Shown here in pieces: positions 5,678 through 6,140 of a stretch of 6,140 bases of DNA. The notes beneath the pieces are model-generated. The model saw only the letters and a program-made list of their open reading frames with translations. It did no database searches and was not told the DNA's origin. The DNA is from Burkholderiales bacterium (GTDB taxonomy: Bacteria > Pseudomonadota > Gammaproteobacteria > Burkholderiales > Burkholderiaceae_C), in contig JABMMR010000104.1 of the NCBI GenBank assembly GCA_013205525.1, positions 1 through 6,140 of the forward strand, in the 5' to 3' direction. Numbering within the stretch: position 1 is the stretch's first letter; each line of letters begins with the position of its first letter. A program made the translations under genes and the position numbers.

Positions 5678-6140
5678 TGGGTTGGCAAACTTTGTTTTAC
5701 AAAGAAGTGCTGCGCTTTTGGAAAGTCAGCGCCCAAACCATTGCCGCGCCGGTGCTCACAGCTCTCTTGTACATGCTGATCTTTGGGCATTTGCTGGAAG
5801 GCCGCATCACGGTTTACGACAGTGTCAGCTACACCGCTTTTTTGGTGCCAGGTTTGGTGATGATGAGCTTGCTGCAAAACGCCTTTGCCAACAGTTCTTC
5901 CTCGATGGTGCAAAGCAAGATGATGGGCAACTTGGTGTTTATTTTGCTCACTCCCTTGGGACACTGGAGCTGGTTTGCCGCCTATGTGCTCGCCGCGGTG
6001 GTGCGCGGCATGGCGGTGGGCTTGGGTGTTTTGCTGGTCACTGTATGGTTTGCGCCACTCACCGTGGTTTGGCCGGTTTGGATTGTGGTGTTTGCCTTGT
6101 TGGGTGCGGCCATGCTGGGCACCTTGGGGCTGATTGCGGG
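5674..6140 (+). CDS. ABC-2 type transporter permease, YadH-like, N-terminal part (runs off window)
   Basis: The frame is open from the ATG at 5674 to the window end, giving 155 complete residues of an integral inner-membrane protein whose family is usually about 250-260 long, so roughly the last 100 residues are missing. The N-terminus is a cytoplasmic amphipathic helix (WQTLFYKEVLRFWKVSAQT) leading into hydrophobic segments near 22-40, 56-72, 97-125 and 130-155. The block FLVPGLVMMSLLQNAFANSS (56-75) is very close to the matching YadH region, and LLTPLGHW (91-98) occupies the position of the family's LLVAP segment. It forms the membrane part of the exporter with the YadG-like ATPase, whose gene overlaps its start by four bases. 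A second ATG follows at 5677. The substrate is unknown. Polysaccharide and drug exporters share the ABC-2 fold, but the motifs favour the YadH subgroup. Confidence 0.9.
   Translation, partial: MMGWQTLFYKEVLRFWKVSAQTIAAPVLTALLYMLIFGHLLEGRITVYDSVSYTAFLVPGLVMMSLLQNAFANSSSSMVQSKMMGNLVFILLTPLGHWSWFAAYVLAAVVRGMAVGLGVLLVTVWFAPLTVVWPVWIVVFALLGAAMLGTLGLIA

Overview
The window looks like a piece of chromosome from a betaproteobacterium, most likely Burkholderiales and plausibly Comamonadaceae. This is inferred from gene order (gltD, then an mla operon that carries its own mlaA, then a YadG/YadH-type ABC pair), from moderately high GC, and from strong use of TTG alongside CTG for leucine. I could not check it against a database. 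All nine genes are on the + strand, gaps are at most about 50 bases, and I see no mobile element, RNA gene or CRISPR array.

Layout: (1) 1-932 is the 3' part of gltD, the small subunit of glutamate synthase; its N-terminal part lies before the window. (2) 944-4730 is a complete six-gene mla cluster in the order mlaF-mlaE-mlaD-mlaA-mlaC-mlaB. It encodes every known part of the Mla phospholipid transport system: the outer-membrane lipoprotein MlaA, the periplasmic shuttle MlaC, and the inner-membrane ABC complex MlaF (ATPase), MlaE (permease), MlaD (MCE ring) and MlaB (STAS subunit). In E. coli mlaA lies away from mlaFEDCB; here it sits between mlaD and mlaC. (3) 4772-5677 is a second ABC ATPase, of the YadG type. 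From 5674 to the window end is the first half of its ABC-2 permease partner, of the YadH type. The substrate of this pair is unknown.

How it works together: MlaA extracts mislocalised phospholipid from the outer leaflet of the outer membrane, MlaC carries it across the periplasm, and MlaFEDB exchanges it with the inner membrane at the cost of ATP. The start of mlaE overlaps the end of mlaF by four bases (ATGA). The same overlap occurs at mlaC/mlaB and yadG/yadH, which suggests translational coupling. The YadGH pair follows mlaB after 41 bases, and that gap holds the only clear intergenic hairpin, which covers the probable ribosome binding site of yadG. No terminator separates gltD from mlaF (11-base gap), so the mla genes may be read at least partly from a glt promoter or from a promoter inside gltD.

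Overall this is a well-ordered envelope-maintenance locus built from known families. I found no convincing undescribed system. The points most worth a second look are the physical link of Mla with a YadGH-type exporter, the hairpin before yadG, and the mlaA-mlaC junction, where one stop codon separates two genes in the same frame.
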